Assembly: GCA_937988735.1 (NCBI GenBank)
Contig: CALKHQ010000339.1
Coordinates: forward strand, 1 to 7,671
Origin: an uncultured Alphaproteobacteria bacterium
Lineage (GTDB): Bacteria > Pseudomonadota > Alphaproteobacteria > CALKHQ01
Reading direction: 5' to 3'
Length of the DNA stretch: 7,671 nucleotides
The position numbers and the translations under genes were made by a program. Below, piece by piece: positions 5,188 through 7,671 of the stretch; positions within the stretch are counted from its first letter, which is position 1; the number at the start of each line of letters is the position of its first letter. The notes under the pieces were generated by a model. It did not search any database. It was given only the letters and a program-made list of their open reading frames with translations, and was not told the origin of the DNA.

Positions 5188-7086
5188 TCGCGCCAGCGGG
5201 CCGGCGTCGGCGAGCTCCGCCGTGCCGAACCGGCGCTGCGCCTCGAGCAGGGCCTCCCGCGCGATCGGCGCCGCCTTGGACGAGCCGCCGCCGCCGTGCT
5301 CCACCACCACGCTGCAGACGAACCGCGGCGCGTGCACCGGCGCAAAGGCGACGAACAGCGCATGGTCGCGGTACTGCCATGGCAGTTCGTCGTTGCTGCG
5401 GATGCCGGCGGCGCGCTCGGCGGCCGTGATCCGGCGCACCTGAGCCGTCCCCGACTTGCCGCCCATGGCGAGGCGCTCGTCCGGGATGCGGGCGCCGTAG
5501 GCCGTGCCGGACGGCGAGTTGACGACCATGCTCATCGCCTCGCGCATCCAGTTGAGCCAGATCTCGGGCACGTCCATGCGCGGCGGGGGCGGTAGCGTCT
5601 CTCCCTCGGCCGGCCGGGCAAGCCGGGGCGTCACCGCATAGCCGCCGTTGACGAGGCGCGCAGTCATCACCGCGAGCTGGATCGGCGTGCAGTTCACATA
5701 GCCCTGGCCGATACCGGCGTTGATGGTGTCGCCGGGCACCCACGGATTGCCCAGGGTGGACTCCTTCCACCCCTTGGTCGGGATCAGCCCCGCACGCTCG
5801 CCGACCAGGTCGATGCCCGTCAGCTCGCCAAGCCCGTAGCGGCGGGCATAGGCGCTGAGCTTGTCGATGCCCATCTCGACCGCCGTCTGATAGAAGAACA
5901 CGTCGCACGACTGCTCGATGGCGTGCGTCACGTTCATCTTGCCGTGCCCGAAGTGCTTCCAGCAGTGGAAGCGGTTGGGGCCGTAATCCAGGAATCCGGG
6001 GCAGTAGATCTCGGTCTGGGCGTCGATGACGCCGGCGTCGAGGCCCGCCAGCGCAACGACCATCTTGAACGTCGAACCGGGCGAATAGGTGCCCGCGATC
6101 GCCTTGTCGCGCAGCGGTGCACGGGGGTTGTCCACCAGCTCCTGCCATGCCCGCTGGGAGATGCCGCCGATGAAGGCGTTGGGGTCGTAGCCGGGGGTGG
6201 AGACCATCGCCAGCACGTAGCCGGTGTGCGCCTCCATCACGACGGCCGCGCCGCTTTCCTCGCCGAACAGGCTGACGAGCGCCGCCTGCAGGCCGGTATC
6301 GACCGTCAGCCGCAGGTCGCGGCCAGGCTGGCCGGGCTCGCGCGACAGCTCCCGGATCACCCGCCCCATGGCGTTGACCTCGACCTGGCTCACGCCTGCC
6401 CGGCCGCGCATCTGCTCGTCGTAGCGCCGCTCCAGCCCGTTGCGGCCCATGCGGAAATCGGGCAGCTCGAGCAGCGGGTCGCCGTTCAGGTCCTCCTCGC
6501 GCGGAGGCGCGACATAGCCGGTGAGGTGCCCCATGGCAATGCCGGCCGGATAGATGCGGCGGTAACCGAGGTCGATGGAAACGCCCGGCAGGTCCGGCGC
6601 ATTGAGCTCGATGCTCGCCACCTGGTCCCAGGTCAGGTTCTCCGCCACCACCACCGGCAGGAACGACCGCCTGCGGCCGACATCCTCCAGCACCCGCTCG
6701 ATCTCGTCCGGCGTGAGCGGAACGATCACCGCGAGCCGGCGCAGCACCGCCGCCACGTCGCCCGCCTGCTCCGCCACCACCTGCACGCGGTAGTTCAGCT
6801 CGTTGACCGCCACCGGCTCGCCGTTGCGGTCGAAGATCTCGCCGCGCGGCGGCGGCAGCAGCCGCATGTTGACGCGGTTGTCCTCCGCCAGCAGGGCGTA
6901 GCGGTCCGCCTGCAGCACCTGCAGGTCGTACATGCGCGCCGCGAGCACGCCGAACAGGCCGACCTGCGCGCCGCTCAGCACCAGCGCCCGGCGGGTGAAA
7001 CCGCGCAGCCGTTCCTCGTCGCGGCGGAAGCCGGCGATGACCCGCTCCGCTCCGGCGCGAGCCTTGCGGCGCCTCAGCTTAAACAT
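5185..7086 (-). CDS. mrdA: Penicillin-binding protein 2, peptidoglycan transpeptidase (633 aa)
   Basis: This class B PBP crosslinks the peptidoglycan made by RodA during rod elongation and is a beta-lactam target (mecillinam in relatives). A basic cytoplasmic tail (1-33) leads to one membrane anchor at about 34-53. The non-catalytic pedestal domain follows, with the RGEIFDRNGE motif at 81-90, and then the transpeptidase domain. Active-site motifs are complete: S338-T-F-K341 (SPGSTFK), S393-C-D395 (the SxD form usual for PBP2) and K544-S-G (GGKSGTAQV). The conserved GDTINAGIGQG (452-462) and TPIQLA (467-472) segments are also present. The length equals that of typical PBP2. The ATG at 7086 lies inside the last codons of mreD, overlapping by 8 bp, with AAGGGG ten bases upstream in mreD coding sequence. 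It is co-transcribed with rodA downstream. FtsI is excluded by the SxD and RGEIFDRNG motifs and by the mre/rodA neighbours. Confidence 0.97.
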   Translation of the reverse strand: MFKLRRRKARAGAERVIAGFRRDEERLRGFTRRALVLSGAQVGLFGVLAARMYDLQVLQADRYALLAEDNRVNMRLLPPPRGEIFDRNGEPVAVNELNYRVQVVAEQAGDVAAVLRRLAVIVPLTPDEIERVLEDVGRRRSFLPVVVAENLTWDQVASIELNAPDLPGVSIDLGYRRIYPAGIAMGHLTGYVAPPREEDLNGDPLLELPDFRMGRNGLERRYDEQMRGRAGVSQVEVNAMGRVIRELSREPGQPGRDLRLTVDTGLQAALVSLFGEESGAAVVMEAHTGYVLAMVSTPGYDPNAFIGGISQRAWQELVDNPRAPLRDKAIAGTYSPGSTFKMVVALAGLDAGVIDAQTEIYCPGFLDYGPNRFHCWKHFGHGKMNVTHAIEQSCDVFFYQTAVEMGIDKLSAYARRYGLGELTGIDLVGERAGLIPTKGWKESTLGNPWVPGDTINAGIGQGYVNCTPIQLAVMTARLVNGGYAVTPRLARPAEGETLPPPPRMDVPEIWLNWMREAMSMVVNSPSGTAYGARIPDERLAMGGKSGTAQVRRITAAERAAGIRSNDELPWQYRDHALFVAFAPVHAPRFVCSVVVEHGGGGSSKAAPIAREALLEAQRRFGTAELADAGPLAR

Positions 7087-7591
7087 GGGCGAGCAGCCCC
7101 TTCTGCAGCCGCGCCAGCGCCCAGCCGGCCAGCGGGTAGACCCCGACGGTCAGCAGCAGCTGGACCACCGCCAGCCCCGGGTCGACGAGCTGCTCGTACC
7201 ACAGGATCATGATCAGATGACGGGCGATCACCGCAGAGGCGGCCACGATCGCGAACAGCACCCAGACCTTGAGGAACGAGCGCCCGGTGACGTGGCGGGC
7301 GATGACCCCGGCGCAGCCGCGCAGGACAACATAGAGCAGTGCGCTGACGCCTGGCGGCGTGCCGATCAGGAAGTCCTGCAGCAGGCCGAGGACGAAGGCC
7401 GCCTGCACCGGCATCAGGTCGGGCCGGTAGACCGACCAGTAGAAGACCGCAATCAGCACCCACCACGGCGCGGCCTGGCGGAACACGGGCAGCGTCGCCG
7501 GCAGGGCCGACATCAGCACCAGCAGCAGCGCCAGCGCGAAGGGAACGGACTGGCGGGCGATGACGTCGATACGATGCAGGACGCGGATCAT
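7079..7591 (-). CDS. mreD: Rod shape-determining protein MreD (170 aa)
   Basis: This small inner-membrane protein of the elongasome links MreC, MreB and the RodA-PBP2 synthase. It has about five hydrophobic segments (roughly 15-35, 42-55, 64-76, 84-98 and 110-131) plus a final one at about 139-160. The best family marks are FYWSVYRPDLMP (50-61), equivalent to the usual 'hydrophobic-YW-x-x-x-RP' stretch, and GLLQDFLIGTPPGVSAL (69-85), equivalent to the 'G-hydrophobic-D-hydrophobic-G-x-P-hydrophobic-G' motif. Sequence conservation in MreD is low, so the call rests on these motifs together with position between mreC and mrdA. The ATG at 7591 follows the mreC stop by 7 bp. Only a weak Shine-Dalgarno is seen, suggesting translation by ribosomes arriving from mreC. 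The stop overlaps the mrdA start by 8 bp. Confidence 0.93.
   Translation of the reverse strand: MIRVLHRIDVIARQSVPFALALLLVLMSALPATLPVFRQAAPWWVLIAVFYWSVYRPDLMPVQAAFVLGLLQDFLIGTPPGVSALLYVVLRGCAGVIARHVTGRSFLKVWVLFAIVAASAVIARHLIMILWYEQLVDPGLAVVQLLLTVGVYPLAGWALARLQKGLLAHV
7097..7102 (-). promoter_or_regulatory. Probable ribosome binding site of mrdA within mreD
   Basis: On the minus strand this is AAGGGG, ten bases before the mrdA ATG at 7086 and inside the last codons of mreD (Q-K-G-L-L). The spacing is slightly long. With the 8-bp gene overlap it supports termination-reinitiation coupling between mreD and mrdA. Confidence 0.4.
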
Positions 7592-7598
7592 GGACCGT

Positions 7599-7671
7599 TC
7601 AGCCGCCTTCCGCCCCGTCGCGCCCTTCGGCGTTGACGGGGCCGTTGCTCGCCCGCGGCAGGGCTGGGCCG
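7599..7671 (-). CDS. mreC: C-terminal tail of MreC (last 23 residues or so; gene enters from right edge)
   Basis: A minus-strand frame open to the window edge ends at TGA 7601-7599, 7 bp before the mreD ATG. The visible residues (GPALPRASN, then GPVNAEGRDGAEGG) form a Pro/Gly/Ala-rich disordered tail like those that end many proteobacterial MreC proteins after the beta-barrel domain. No conserved MreC motif is in view, so the identity rests on operon order (mreB-mreC-mreD-mrdA-rodA) and on the open frame. MreC is the periplasmic scaffold that activates PBP2-RodA. Confidence 0.7.
   Translation of the reverse strand, partial: GPALPRASNGPVNAEGRDGAEGG

Noticed and set aside
4372..5595. Plus-strand open frames antisense to rodA and mrdA (also 5923-7212)
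   Set aside because: They are His/Arg/Asp-rich, which is the usual antisense image of GC-rich membrane and PBP genes; no domains are seen.
4001..6148. 715-residue minus-strand open frame across rodA and mrdA
   Set aside because: It overlaps two genes with complete catalytic motifs on the same strand in another frame; its composition is Arg/Gly/Ala-rich with no domain pattern.
1..7671. Search for tRNA, rRNA, CRISPR repeats, insertion sequences, riboswitches and attachment sites
   Set aside because: Nearly all of the window is coding and no spaced direct repeats, terminal inverted repeats or RNA-gene signatures were recognised by eye.

Overview
The window looks like chromosomal DNA from a GC-rich, Gram-negative, rod-shaped bacterium. 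By eye GC is about 70%, with strong G/C preference at third codon positions. The gene types and the protein style (short Arg-rich PBP2 N-terminus, CBS-nucleotidyltransferase next to a DnaQ-type exonuclease) fit an alphaproteobacterium, perhaps of the Rhodospirillales kind. That assignment is inference, because no rRNA or other strict marker is present. I see no mobile element, tRNA, rRNA, CRISPR array or sign of recent transfer.

Layout. (1) Positions 1-1066, minus strand: a cytoplasmic-type glycerophosphodiester phosphodiesterase (GDPD) is followed, with a one-base TGATG stop/start overlap, by an endonuclease/exonuclease/phosphatase (EEP) family protein that runs off the left edge. (2) Positions 1067-1152: a short divergent intergenic region with a strong RBS for the GDPD gene, a 12-bp palindrome and an extended -10 promoter facing right. 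(3) Positions 1153-4010, plus strand: a two-gene unit joined by a 4-bp GTGA overlap. The first gene encodes a membrane-anchored PAS-like plus DEDDh exonuclease protein. The second encodes a two-CBS-domain putative nucleotidyltransferase of the DUF294 family. (4) Positions 4024-7671, minus strand: the tightly packed elongasome operon mreC (C-terminal tail only), mreD, mrdA (PBP2) and rodA. It converges tail-to-tail on the nucleotidyltransferase gene with only 13 bp between stop codons.

The right half is textbook lateral cell-wall synthesis. RodA polymerises glycan strands from lipid II, PBP2 crosslinks them, and MreC/MreD couple the pair to MreB; all expected catalytic motifs of RodA and PBP2 are visible. 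The less understood part is the centre. There a nucleotide-adding fold with CBS sensor domains is translationally coupled to a nucleotide-removing exonuclease fold tethered to the membrane behind a PAS-like sensor. This resembles a two-enzyme signalling or modification module whose substrate cannot be told from the sequence. I consider it the best candidate here for an undescribed system, although the separate families are known.
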